A stretch of 64,000 nucleotides of DNA from positions 35,593 to 99,592 of the forward strand of contig CAKTDF010000005.1 of the NCBI GenBank assembly GCA_934541115.1, in the 5' to 3' direction. The translations under genes were made by a program, and so were the position numbers. Of the stretch, positions 19,354-28,057 are shown piece by piece (within the stretch, counting starts at the first letter, position 1; every line of letters starts with the position of its first letter). Below the pieces are notes generated by a model. That model saw only the letters and a program-made list of their open reading frames with translations. It made no database searches and had not been told where the DNA came from. The stretch comes from an uncultured Eubacteriales bacterium (GTDB taxonomy: Bacteria; Bacillota; Clostridia; Oscillospirales; Acutalibacteraceae).

Positions 19354-20337
19354 TCATATTTTAAAAAGCCTTGTGATTTTTGTCATAAACAGTTTGTTTG
19401 CATGTGTCGATTTTCCCGTCAGTGAAGAAGAAAGCTTTAAGAGTGAAAGTGAAAACGGAAAAAGCAAAACGGTGCTTACTGCATTGAACAACAGATGAAA
19501 AATGCTGACAAAGCTTGCTCCGCCGTCAATGCCCTCAAAAAGACTTTCAATCGGAAACAGAAACGAAAGACCGAGAACGAGAGCGGTTCCGCAAAGATTG
19601 AAAAGCAGATGAAAAACGGCGGTTGCTTTTGCTTTTTCGTTTGATCTTATGGCAGAAAGCAGGGTTGGTACCGTTGCACCTATATTCTGCCCGCAGACAA
19701 TGAAAACGGCGGCTTTTCTGCTCACAGCACCCACGGAAACGAGAGATTGCAGAATGCCGACCGTTGCCGAAGAGCTTTGCAGCAGAGCTGTTGAGACAAA
19801 GCCGAAAATCAGTCCGGTCAACCGCGAGGAGCAGAGAGAAAAGAGGGCAGATAGGCTGCCGTCTGCGTTGAGAGCCGCGGCCGCCTCTTTCATCGTGTCT
19901 ATGCCGACAAACAAAAGCGAGAGTGCGCAGAGGAACAAGCCAAAGCTCTTGAATTTTTCACTTTTTGAAAAGAGTGAGATCAGCGCACCGAGAAGAACAA
20001 TGAACGGCGAAACAGCAGAGAAGTTCAAGGCAATCAGAACTCCCGTTACCGTTGTTCCGATATTTGAACCCATTATGATTCCAACGCCCTGAGAGGCACT
20101 CAATGCACCGCAGTCAACGAGAGCGGTTGCACAGACCGTTACTGCGGCGGAGGACTGAATAAGTCCTGTGACGCCGGCTCCCGTGAGTACGGAAAAAAAG
20201 CGGTTGACACAAAGCTTTTGAAGCAGCGGTTCAACCTTTCCGAGGCATATCTGCTTCATTGCGTCACTCATCTGAACAACCGAAAAAAGAAAAATACCCA
20301 CTCCGCAGCAAAAGCCGCAAAGTGCCTTGAAAACCAT
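19354..20337 (-). CDS. Na/Pi-cotransporter-family membrane protein
   Basis: A 327-aa polytopic protein of the PNaS (NptA/YjbB) family, expected to move phosphate with sodium. The repeated family signature is visible twice: QSSAAVTVCATAL with GSNIGTT in the first half, QSSSATVGILQSL with GQNIGAT in the second. These are the inverted QSS repeats that form the substrate path. Unlike many bacterial members it has no C-terminal PhoU-like domain, ending soon after the last helix. AAAGGAGGTGCTCC precedes the ATG. It is divergent from the GH20 gene, and no phosphate genes are adjacent. Confidence 0.9.
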   Translation of the reverse strand: MVFKALCGFCCGVGIFLFSVVQMSDAMKQICLGKVEPLLQKLCVNRFFSVLTGAGVTGLIQSSAAVTVCATALVDCGALSASQGVGIIMGSNIGTTVTGVLIALNFSAVSPFIVLLGALISLFSKSEKFKSFGLFLCALSLLFVGIDTMKEAAAALNADGSLSALFSLCSSRLTGLIFGFVSTALLQSSSATVGILQSLVSVGAVSRKAAVFIVCGQNIGATVPTLLSAIRSNEKAKATAVFHLLFNLCGTALVLGLSFLFPIESLFEGIDGGASFVSIFHLLFNAVSTVLLFPFSLSLLKLSSSLTGKSTHANKLFMTKITRLFKI

Positions 20338-20394
20338 GGAGCACCTCCTTTTTTAGTCGGCATCGCAATTGTGCGGTGACACCTTAATTTTTGC

Positions 20395-20422
20395 TTGACA
20401 AAGGCAGAAATTACCTTATAAT
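20395..20422 (+). promoter_or_regulatory. Promoter of the GH20 gene
   Basis: A consensus TTGACA (20395-20400) and TATAAT (20417-20422), 16 bp apart, lie 36 bp before the GH20 start. Confidence 0.8.
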
Positions 20423-20457
20423 TAAGGGTGGATATAAAAATAACAGGGGGAAAAAGC

Positions 20458-21909
20458 ATGGCAATCAACATCATTCCTATGCCGAATAATGTTTATGAAT
20501 ACGGCGGAGAAAAGCACTTTTTTGAAAAAGACTTTGTGTTTGAAAAAAAAGATGGAATACCCGAAGAAGGCTATGAAATAACTATCGGCGAGGAAGGCGT
20601 TTTTGTTGCGTACTCAACCGAAAAGGGTCTTTTTTACGCCAAAAACACGCTCGCTCAACTTGAGGGCGAAAACGGAAAACTGCCGTTTTTGCGCATTGTT
20701 GACGCGCCGCGTTTTTCATACCGTGCATTTATGATTGACAGTTCGCGCCATATGCAGACTGTCGGTGAAATCAAAAAGTATATTGAGGCTGCGGCATTTT
20801 TCAAGTTCAATGTTTTCCATTGGCACTTGACCGATGACCACGGCTGGAGAATTGAGAGCGAAAAATACCCCGAGCTCAACAAGGTCGGTTCATTCAGAAA
20901 CGGTCACGGCTTTTCAAGTAAAAACATGGCTGTTTACGGCGGATATTATACCAAGGACGAAATTCGTGATGTTGTTGAGTTTTGCCGCGTACGTCATATT
21001 GACGTAATTCCGGAGATCGATATGCCCGGTCACATGGTTGCAGCCATTGCGTCTTATCCCGAGCTTTCCTGCACGGGAAAAGCTACCGAAGTTGCAAGGC
21101 AGGCGGGAATTCACAAGAATATTCTCTGCGCCGGCAAGGAAGAGGTTTTCAAGTTCTGCTTTGCCGTTATTGACGAAGTCAGCGAGCTGTTTCCGTATGA
21201 ATATTTCCACATCGGCGGAGACGAGGCACCTAAGGCGCGTTGGGACGACTGTCCGAGATGCCGCGAGAGGATCCGTGAAGAGGGACTTAAGGACAGCGAA
21301 GAACTTCAAGGCTATTTCGTGAACAGAATTATTGCTCATCTCAGAGAAATTGGCAAAAGACCGGTCGTCTGGAATGAAAGTCTCAAGAGCGGTATGCTTG
21401 AAAAGGACGCTATTGTCTGCGACTGGATGGACAGAGAACATCTTTGTGAGCCATGGGCAAATGAGGGCGGAAAAATAATTATTGAGGATTTCTTCCATTA
21501 TTATCTTGATTATAACTATGGCATTACGCCGCTCAAAAAGACCTATTCATACAATCCTATGCTTGAAAAACTTGATATAGTCGGCAGAAAAAATGTTCTC
21601 GGCGTTGAAACTCCCATTTGGACGGAGTTCGTTGAAGATTTTGAAAGAATGTGCTATCTTTGCTTCCCGAGACTTATGGCTGTTGGAGAAAGCGGCTGGA
21701 CCAATTGGGGCAGACATGATTATCGGGATTTTTGCAGGAGAGCTGAGGCTAACAGGAGCCGTCTGCTTTCAATGGGTATCAGTATGGCGCCCAAAAAGGA
21801 CTGGGATCCGCTCCCGCTCGGAAGACTCAAAGGTCAGTTCCGACACAACAAAAACTTTATGAATTCTTATTTCTTCAGAGTGAATGTGCTGAAACAGGAA
21901 GAAGAGTAA
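20458..21909 (+). CDS. GH20 beta-N-acetylhexosaminidase
   Basis: A family 20 glycoside hydrolase that removes terminal GlcNAc or GalNAc by substrate-assisted catalysis. The N-terminal 90 residues are the GH20b-type accessory domain. The barrel begins near YRAFMIDSSRHMQTVGEIK, and the catalytic pair is Asp255-Glu256 in HIGGDEAPK. Downstream Trp-rich segments (VVWNES, WTNWGRHDY) line the sugar pocket. There is no signal peptide, so the 483-aa enzyme should be cytoplasmic, acting on imported oligosaccharides. I start at ATG 20458 after CAGGGGG, not at 20428. Cysteines in WDDCPRCRERI suggest a small metal or disulfide site seen in some Firmicute members. It has its own promoter and terminator. 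Confidence 0.93.
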   Translation: MAINIIPMPNNVYEYGGEKHFFEKDFVFEKKDGIPEEGYEITIGEEGVFVAYSTEKGLFYAKNTLAQLEGENGKLPFLRIVDAPRFSYRAFMIDSSRHMQTVGEIKKYIEAAAFFKFNVFHWHLTDDHGWRIESEKYPELNKVGSFRNGHGFSSKNMAVYGGYYTKDEIRDVVEFCRVRHIDVIPEIDMPGHMVAAIASYPELSCTGKATEVARQAGIHKNILCAGKEEVFKFCFAVIDEVSELFPYEYFHIGGDEAPKARWDDCPRCRERIREEGLKDSEELQGYFVNRIIAHLREIGKRPVVWNESLKSGMLEKDAIVCDWMDREHLCEPWANEGGKIIIEDFFHYYLDYNYGITPLKKTYSYNPMLEKLDIVGRKNVLGVETPIWTEFVEDFERMCYLCFPRLMAVGESGWTNWGRHDYRDFCRRAEANRSRLLSMGISMAPKKDWDPLPLGRLKGQFRHNKNFMNSYFFRVNVLKQEEE

Positions 21910-21920
21910 GATGAAAAAAG

Positions 21921-21966
21921 TAACAGCTGCGTTGCACGATTTGTTGTGACGCAGCTGTTTTGGTTT
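21921..21966. terminator. Terminator after the GH20 gene
   Basis: AACAGCTGCGT (21922-21932) pairs with ACGCAGCTGTT (21949-21959), then TTGGTTTG. The convergent SGNH gene ends 39 bp further on, so it may serve both. Confidence 0.75.
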
Positions 21967-21998
21967 GTACTGAATGTATTTCTTAGTTGTGACTCAAT

Positions 21999-23285
21999 TT
22001 ACCAAAGATATGTGGTTGACGGTGAAGTTTCCGTGGCGTATTGCTCCGCAGGAAGAAGTCCGAGGAGTTTTATTTCGTTCACCAGTGTATCTGCCGCAAG
22101 AACATTTGACTCCTTTGTTGGGTGACCGTCAATAACAGAACCGTAAGTGCCCATTTCAAAGCTCAATGTTGCGCATTTAACCGCGCTGTCATAAGTGTCG
22201 TCGCGATACTCGGAAACCGCACGCTCAATCGACGGATAAAGAGAATTGTTCATGTCGCCCAAAACGCAGAGTATAAAAGCGTTCGGTTCTCTCAGACGGA
22301 CGAGAGAAAGCAACCGTTTGTATTCATCAACAAAGCTGTTTCGTCTGTCTTCGGTGTAGCAGTAAGAAGCGTCGTTTGTGCCGAGATTTATCACAACGAG
22401 GTCATTAGCATTGCCGCTGAAATTCCAGTACTGCCCGGCAGAAATATCACCACAGTTGATGAGCGAGTTTTCATAGTATTTGAAAATGACATAATCATTA
22501 GCCATTCCGTGCGACGGAAATCCCGTCAAAACGCCGTAGCCTGAAAAACTGACCGCGGCAGCGTCGGCACCAAGCTCTTTTGCAGCAAGGAAAGCATAAG
22601 TTTCCGTAAAATTTTCCGTTCTTGTTGAAAAGTTGCCGGTGTTTCCTGCATCAAGACCGTAGCCGCAGGTGATTGAATCGCCCAAAAACTCAATTTTCAG
22701 TGTGCCGCGCGGCGATGGGCAGATGTCTCCCTTTGCTTTGGCTGAGATTGCGCTCACCCCCACGGTCGAATATGTTCCCTCGGAAGCCTTGACAAGTTTT
22801 ACCGTGCAATCTCCGCTATAGGCGGAAAGGTCAAGCGTGATGTCTTCGCTTTCGCCGTCAAGGATAACGTCTGCCTTTTGCTCCCCGTCCACAAAAGCAA
22901 TAACCCGCGGGCGGTGGCTGTAGCCTATATACTGTGAGTTATATACAAGGCAGGTGACGGTTACGCTGTCTCCGTCGCAGAGAAATTCAATTCCGCTGCC
23001 TGACATTGAAAACCATCTGACGCCGTTGTCAAAAACCGTTCTGCCGAGAGGCTTAACATAGGTTTCGCCGGCAGTGAATGAAAGGTCGCGTATTTCGGCA
23101 TCCTCCGGAAAGCGCGGATTTTCCGCAAAGAGGGGAGATGAAGAACCGGTTTGGGCAGAGTTGCCGGAAAAGAACGTGTATTTTTTTCCGTCGCCGTTAG
23201 GCGCTTTGACCGAAACAAAAGCCACAAAGCCGATAAGAACGGCAAAGAAAACCGCAACGGCAATTGCTTTGAATAGCTTGTTCAA
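21999..23285 (-). CDS. Membrane-anchored SGNH/GDSL esterase, CE2-like
   Basis: A 428-aa exported SGNH hydrolase. A short cytoplasmic start (MNKLFKAIAV) leads into one hydrophobic segment of about 20 residues, serving as signal anchor. Residues about 70-195 are a beta-rich domain (TVFDNGVRWFSMSGSGIEFL), then the catalytic domain. The block I motif GDSITCGYG has Ser204, NLGTND follows, and DGHPT has Asp386 and His388. The jelly-roll plus SGNH order is that of carbohydrate esterase family 2, which deacetylates polysaccharides. The likely start is TTG at 23285, 8 nt after AGGAGG; the ATG at 23348 has no site. Substrate is unknown; GH20 next door hints at acetylated glycans. Confidence 0.82.
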   Translation of the reverse strand: MNKLFKAIAVAVFFAVLIGFVAFVSVKAPNGDGKKYTFFSGNSAQTGSSSPLFAENPRFPEDAEIRDLSFTAGETYVKPLGRTVFDNGVRWFSMSGSGIEFLCDGDSVTVTCLVYNSQYIGYSHRPRVIAFVDGEQKADVILDGESEDITLDLSAYSGDCTVKLVKASEGTYSTVGVSAISAKAKGDICPSPRGTLKIEFLGDSITCGYGLDAGNTGNFSTRTENFTETYAFLAAKELGADAAAVSFSGYGVLTGFPSHGMANDYVIFKYYENSLINCGDISAGQYWNFSGNANDLVVINLGTNDASYCYTEDRRNSFVDEYKRLLSLVRLREPNAFILCVLGDMNNSLYPSIERAVSEYRDDTYDSAVKCATLSFEMGTYGSVIDGHPTKESNVLAADTLVNEIKLLGLLPAEQYATETSPSTTYLW

Positions 23286-23416
23286 AACACTTGCCCTCCT
23301 TTCTGAAAGTGAGTGTATGATACCACAAAAATCCTCTGCGGTCAACAAGGGCGGTTTTTGTCTCTTTTTGCTGTTTTTGGCATTCCTAATCGGTGAATAT
23401 TTGTCAGCCTTTACGA

Positions 23417-23445
23417 TTGAATAAACATGGGGGCGGTGCTATAAT
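23417..23445 (+). promoter_or_regulatory. Promoter of the aromatic amino acid operon
   Basis: TTGAAT (23417-23422) and TATAAT (23440-23445) are 17 bp apart. The leader is then about 95 nt. A second possible pair, TTGACC (23502) and TATACT (23526), would start inside the ribosome binding site and is less likely. I saw no T-box or attenuator leader peptide. Confidence 0.55.
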
Positions 23446-23547
23446 ATACTCACGATTTAAACCGCTAAAGTGTACGTGGGACAGTTGTGCCTCGCGCCCT
23501 CTTGACCGGCAAAGATAATGTATAGTATACTGAAAGGTGGTTAAAAA

Positions 23548-24732
23548 ATGCTTTCAAAAGAAATGTATGAGCTTGGCGCTCATTCGTCGGTGATCAGAGA
23601 AATTTTTGAATATGCAAAAAAAAGAGCCGCTGTTGTCGGCAAAGAGAATATATATGACTTCAGCCTCGGCAACCCGAATATTCCTGCGCCTAAAATTGTT
23701 GACGAAACGATCAAAAAGCTCATTGACACAATGCCGTCGTCCGCGCTGCACGGCTACACCTCGGCCGTTGGAGATGACGGTGTGAGGCAGGCAATTGCCG
23801 ATTATCTGAACAAGACTCACGGCACATCTTTCAGAAAAGAGAATTTTTATATGACCGCAGGTGCGGCAGCCTCGCTCACAATTACTCTGCATGCACTCGC
23901 CGAGGAGGGCGACGAAGTTATTTTGCTTGCGCCGTTTTTCCCGGAGTACAAGGTTTTTGCCGAGGGCGCCGGAATGAAGGTCAACATTGTTCTTTCAGAC
24001 GAGAATACCCTCCAGCCCGATTACGAAGCGATTGAAAAGGCTGTCAACGAACACACAAAGGCTATAATCGTCAACTCTCCGAACAATCCCTCAGGTGTTG
24101 TTTTGAACGAGGACGAAATCAAAAAGCTCGCGTCTCTTCTTGGCAAGAAAGAAGAAGAATACGGAAAGCCGATTTTCCTCATTGCGGACGAGCCTTACAG
24201 AGAGCTTGCCTACGGTGGAGCAGAGGTTCCGTATATCACAAAGTATTATCGCAATACTGTTGTGTGCTATTCGTTCAGCAAATGTCTTTCTCTCCCCGGC
24301 GAAAGAATAGGTTATATTCTTGTTCCCGATGAGGCGGAAAATTCAAGAGAACTGTTCACTGCCGTATGCGGAGCCGGAAGAATGCTCGGCTTTGTTTGCG
24401 CACCGTCAATGTATCAGTTCGTTATCAAAGAATGCATCGGACAGACGGCGGACCTTTCCGCTTATGAAAAGAACCGCGACTTGCTTGTCAGTACGGTTAC
24501 GCGCCTCGGATTTTCATGTGCAAAACCGGACGGAGCGTTTTATTTGTTCATGAAGTCTCCGGAACCGAACGCTGCGGCGTTCTGCGAGAGGGCAAAGAAG
24601 TATGAGCTTCTGTTCGTTCCCAGCGATTCATTTGGTTTTCCGGGCTATGTAAGAATCGCGTACTGCGTTTCGCATGAAATGATTGAGAAGTCGATTCCGG
24701 CTTTTGAAAAATTGGCAAACGAATATTTTTAA
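23548..24732 (+). CDS. PLP-dependent class I aminotransferase
   Basis: A 394-aa fold-type I aminotransferase. The PLP-binding lysine is in CYSFSKCLSLPGERIGY (near residue 249), with NSPNNPSG near residue 173 and IADEPYRELAY near residue 213 as cofactor contacts. AAGGTGG precedes the ATG. It is the first gene of the operon leading to phenylalanine and tyrosine, and pheA begins 10 bp after its stop. By context it probably transaminates phenylpyruvate and hydroxyphenylpyruvate, the last step of both branches. The sequence alone also fits aspartate or alanine aminotransferases, so I leave the symbol blank. Confidence 0.9.
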   Translation: MLSKEMYELGAHSSVIREIFEYAKKRAAVVGKENIYDFSLGNPNIPAPKIVDETIKKLIDTMPSSALHGYTSAVGDDGVRQAIADYLNKTHGTSFRKENFYMTAGAAASLTITLHALAEEGDEVILLAPFFPEYKVFAEGAGMKVNIVLSDENTLQPDYEAIEKAVNEHTKAIIVNSPNNPSGVVLNEDEIKKLASLLGKKEEEYGKPIFLIADEPYRELAYGGAEVPYITKYYRNTVVCYSFSKCLSLPGERIGYILVPDEAENSRELFTAVCGAGRMLGFVCAPSMYQFVIKECIGQTADLSAYEKNRDLLVSTVTRLGFSCAKPDGAFYLFMKSPEPNAAAFCERAKKYELLFVPSDSFGFPGYVRIAYCVSHEMIEKSIPAFEKLANEYF

Positions 24733-24742
24733 GGAGGCAAAG

Positions 24743-25831
24743 ATGGACGAGCTTGTCACTATACGCGAAAAAATTAACGATGTCGATAAAAAAATGGCAC
24801 AGCTTTTTGAAGAACGCATGAAGCTTGTCGGCTCGGTTGCAGAATACAAAATGAAAAGCGGTTTGCCCGTTTTTGACGAAAAACGTGAACAGGACGTGAT
24901 CAGACGCAACGAAAACTTTGTTGAGGACGAGAGTATCCGTTCGTATTACGTCAATTTTCTCAAGGACACAATGGATGTTTCAAAAAGATATCAGCATAAG
25001 ATCCTTGAGGGAATGCGGGTGGCATACAGCGGCGTAACAGGTGCATTTGCCCAGATTGCCGTTGACAAAGTTTTTCCGGACGCTGTTCCGGTATCCTGCA
25101 AGGACTTCAAAGAAGCGTATGAGATGACGGAAAAAGGACTGACCGACTGCACCGTTCTTCCGCTTGAAAACAGCCATGCGGGTGAGGTTGGCGCCGTCAT
25201 TGACCTCATCTTTTCAGGCTCGCTTTTTATCAATGAAGTTTATTCGCTTTCAATCCACCAGTGTCTTGTGGCTCTGCCGGAAAGCGAAATATCAGATATA
25301 AAAACAGTTATCAGCCATCCGCAGGCGCTTTCTCAGTGTGAGCCATATCTTCGCAAGCTCGGCGCACGGAAAAAGGAATGCGTCAACACCGCCGTTGCGG
25401 CGCAGACCGTGCTTGAGGGCGGAGACAAAACTGTTGCCGCCATTGCGAGCCGTGACACTGCAAAGCTTTACGGTCTTAAAATACTCAAGGAAAACATCAA
25501 TGAGAGCGAGATGAATACGACCCGTTTTGCGGTTTTTTCAAGAGTGATGAACAAAGAAAAGAGCGACGGCTCAATCATTGTTTTCACTGTTCCTGACGAG
25601 GCGGGTTCGCTTGCTCATGCGATCAATATCATCGGCAATCACGGCTTCAACATGCGTTCAATCAAGAGCCGTGCCATGAAAGACCTCATGTGGAAATATT
25701 ATTTTTATGTTGAGATTGACGGCGATCTCAAATCACGCGGCGGTTCATTCATGCTTGCGGAGCTTTCGGATTGCTGCGACAGGCTGAAATTTGTAGGTTC
25801 GTTCAATAATGCAAAGGTTGCCGGCAATTAA
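24743..25831 (+). CDS. pheA: Bifunctional chorismate mutase/prephenate dehydratase
   Basis: The fused enzyme turns chorismate into prephenate and then phenylpyruvate. Residues 1-85 are an AroQ-type chorismate mutase (KINDVDKKMAQLFEERMKLV). Residues about 90-275 are the dehydratase, with VAYSGVTGAFAQIAVDKVFP, PLENSHAGEVG and the catalytic NTTRFAVFSR. Residues about 285-362 are an ACT domain, with GSLAHAINIIGNHGFNMRSI. The usual ESRP of the phenylalanine site reads KSRA here, which may alter feedback inhibition. I start at MDELVTIREK (24743) after AAGGAGGCAAAG; an upstream in-frame ATG is inside the previous gene. It is 362 aa, full length. Confidence 0.95.
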   Translation: MDELVTIREKINDVDKKMAQLFEERMKLVGSVAEYKMKSGLPVFDEKREQDVIRRNENFVEDESIRSYYVNFLKDTMDVSKRYQHKILEGMRVAYSGVTGAFAQIAVDKVFPDAVPVSCKDFKEAYEMTEKGLTDCTVLPLENSHAGEVGAVIDLIFSGSLFINEVYSLSIHQCLVALPESEISDIKTVISHPQALSQCEPYLRKLGARKKECVNTAVAAQTVLEGGDKTVAAIASRDTAKLYGLKILKENINESEMNTTRFAVFSRVMNKEKSDGSIIVFTVPDEAGSLAHAINIIGNHGFNMRSIKSRAMKDLMWKYYFYVEIDGDLKSRGGSFMLAELSDCCDRLKFVGSFNNAKVAGN

Positions 25832-25971
25832 TTTATAAGCACAAAATCCGGCGGCATTTCTTCGTTGTATTACACGACACACCGGCATTGCCTGCAATGT
25901 CCTATGCAATACGGCAAAGAATTGTCAGTTTCTACTCTTGGTTATCAACGGTTACAAAGGTTGTGAAGTTA

Positions 25972-26967
25972 ATGATTATTCCGGTTTCTCTTGCAGAGCA
26001 TTCATATGATATGGTGCTTGAAAACGGTTCGCTGAAAAGGGCGGGCGAGCTGCTCGGAATCAAAGGCAGGGCGCTTGTTGTGACAGACAGCGGCGTTCCG
26101 GAAGAATATGCAAAAATTCTCATGAGTCAGCTTGAAAAACCGACGCTTTTTGTTTTTCCTCACGGGGAGGAGAACAAGAATACCGATACGCTCCTTTCAA
26201 TTTGCAAAAAGCTCCTTTCCGAGAATTTTACCAGAACCGATTGCGTAATTGCGCTCGGCGGCGGCGTTGTGGGAGACATGGCAGGCTTTGCGAGCGCGAT
26301 ATATATGCGCGGAATTGATTTTTATAATATACCGACCACTCTGCTTTCTCAGGTAGATTCCTCGGTCGGCGGAAAGACGGCTGTTGATTTCTTCGGCGCA
26401 AAGAATCTGCTCGGCGCGTTCCACCAACCCAAAAAGGTAATAATCGACCCGCAACTTCTTTCAACTCTTGAAAAAAGGCAGATATCAAACGGTTTTGCCG
26501 AGGCGGTCAAGATTGCCGTCACAAGCGACAAGGAGCTGTTTGAAATCTTTGAAAGCGGAAAGGCAGAAGAAAAGATAGAAGATGTCATCTGCCGCGCTGT
26601 TTGCGCAAAGCGTGATGTTGTTGAAAAAGATGAAAAGGAAAGCTCGCTGCGCCGTGTTCTCAATTTCGGTCATACTCTCGGACATGCAATTGAAAGCAGC
26701 GCCGGACTTGACGTTTTGCTCCACGGCGAATGTGTTGCGCTCGGTATGCTGCCGATGTGTTCACAGAAAATACGCCCGAGAGTAAAAGCTGCATTGGAGT
26801 CAGTCGGACTCGGCACGGAGTATTCCTATGACAAAGAAAAAGTCAAAGAGTTTTTAAAACACGATAAAAAGGCAAGCGGCAATTCCGTTTGCATTGTGCG
26901 TTCCGATGAAATCGGCTCATTCTTTTTTGAAAAAGTCAGCCTTGAAGATTTGGAGAAAATGCTATGA
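25972..26967 (+). CDS. aroB: 3-dehydroquinate synthase
   Basis: Converts DAHP to 3-dehydroquinate using NAD and zinc, the second shikimate step. The NAD-binding GGGVVGDMAGFASAIYMRG (near residue 95) and the substrate segment VDSSVGGKTAVDFFGAKN (near 130) are diagnostic. The metal ligands are in NFGHTLGHAIE and LLHGECVALGM. The start I give, MIIPVSLAEHSYD (25972), yields 331 aa, a little short of the usual 350. Its ribosome binding site (GGTTGTGA) is weak, and the in-frame ATG at 25888 would add 28 unlikely residues. A 140-bp gap separates it from pheA, the largest in the first part of the operon. It overlaps aroC by 4 bp. Confidence 0.94.
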   Translation: MIIPVSLAEHSYDMVLENGSLKRAGELLGIKGRALVVTDSGVPEEYAKILMSQLEKPTLFVFPHGEENKNTDTLLSICKKLLSENFTRTDCVIALGGGVVGDMAGFASAIYMRGIDFYNIPTTLLSQVDSSVGGKTAVDFFGAKNLLGAFHQPKKVIIDPQLLSTLEKRQISNGFAEAVKIAVTSDKELFEIFESGKAEEKIEDVICRAVCAKRDVVEKDEKESSLRRVLNFGHTLGHAIESSAGLDVLLHGECVALGMLPMCSQKIRPRVKAALESVGLGTEYSYDKEKVKEFLKHDKKASGNSVCIVRSDEIGSFFFEKVSLEDLEKML

Positions 26968-28055
26968 AAAATACCTTTGGAACCTCGTTTTCCGTTACAC
27001 TTTTCGGCGAAAGCCACGGTCAGGCGATAGGCGCCGTTCTTGACGGTGTGAAACCGGGAGTTGCGCTTGACCTTGAAAGAATTAAAGAGCTTTTGAGACT
27101 TCGCAAGGGCGCTGCAGCGTTTTCAACAAAGCGAAACGAAAAAGACGAGTTCAAAATTGTCAGCGGTTTTTTTGAAGGAAAAACAACCGGCACACCGCTT
27201 TGCATCATTATTGAAAACACAGATACCAAAAGTGCGGATTATTCAAAAATGAAATCTGTTGCCCGTCCGTCTCATGCGGATTATACGGCGTTCCTCAAAT
27301 ATCACGGTTTTGAGGATTACCGCGGCGGCGGACATTTTTCCGGACGAATCACAGCGGCTCTCACCGCTGCCGGTGCCGTTGCCATGCAGATCCTTGAGTC
27401 GTGCGGCGTAAAGATCGGCACGCACATTCTCTTCTGCGGCAGAGCACAGGACAGGCATTTTGAAAATTTCGACGAGGATTTTTCAAAGCTCTCCTCTCTG
27501 TCGATTCCCGTTCTTGACGAAAAGACAAGAGCAGAAATCGAGGGGACAATTGCGAATGCGAGGAGTGAGGGTGATTCCGTGGGGGGAGTGCTTGAAACGG
27601 CGGTTATAGGTTTTCCGGCGTCTGTCGGTGAACCGTGGTTTGACACTGTTGAGGGCGAACTTGCTCACATTTTGTTCAGCGTTCCCGCCGTTAAGGGTGT
27701 TTCGTTCGGAGCTGGCTTTGATTTTGGAAAAATAACCGGCTCTCAGGCGAATGATCCTTTTGCACTTGAAAACGGAAAGGTCGTTACCTTAACCAACAAC
27801 AACGGCGGCATCAACGGCGGCATAACCAACGGTATGCCGATTATCATTAACTGCGCCGTGAAGCCTACGCCGTCAATATATAAAACACAAAAAACCGTTG
27901 ACTTTGAAAAAGGCATTGATACCGAACTGCTGATTGAGGGCAGGCATGATCCGGCGATTATTCATAAAGCGTCTGTTGTTGCCACGGCGGCAACGGCTGT
28001 TGCACTGCTTGATCTGCTTTCTCAGAGATTCGGTACAGACCTTGAAATAAATTGA
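26964..28055 (+). CDS. aroC: Chorismate synthase
   Basis: Makes chorismate from EPSP with reduced flavin, the last common step. The signature GESHGQAIGAVLDGVKPG is at residues 12-29, with GGGHFSGRITAALTAAGA near residue 113 and later TNNNGGINGGITNGMPI, all flavin and substrate contacts. It has 363 aa, the usual length. The gene starts in an ATGA overlap with aroB and so is translationally coupled. Confidence 0.97.
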   Translation: MKNTFGTSFSVTLFGESHGQAIGAVLDGVKPGVALDLERIKELLRLRKGAAAFSTKRNEKDEFKIVSGFFEGKTTGTPLCIIIENTDTKSADYSKMKSVARPSHADYTAFLKYHGFEDYRGGGHFSGRITAALTAAGAVAMQILESCGVKIGTHILFCGRAQDRHFENFDEDFSKLSSLSIPVLDEKTRAEIEGTIANARSEGDSVGGVLETAVIGFPASVGEPWFDTVEGELAHILFSVPAVKGVSFGAGFDFGKITGSQANDPFALENGKVVTLTNNNGGINGGITNGMPIIINCAVKPTPSIYKTQKTVDFEKGIDTELLIEGRHDPAIIHKASVVATAATAVALLDLLSQRFGTDLEIN

Positions 28056-28057
28056 TT

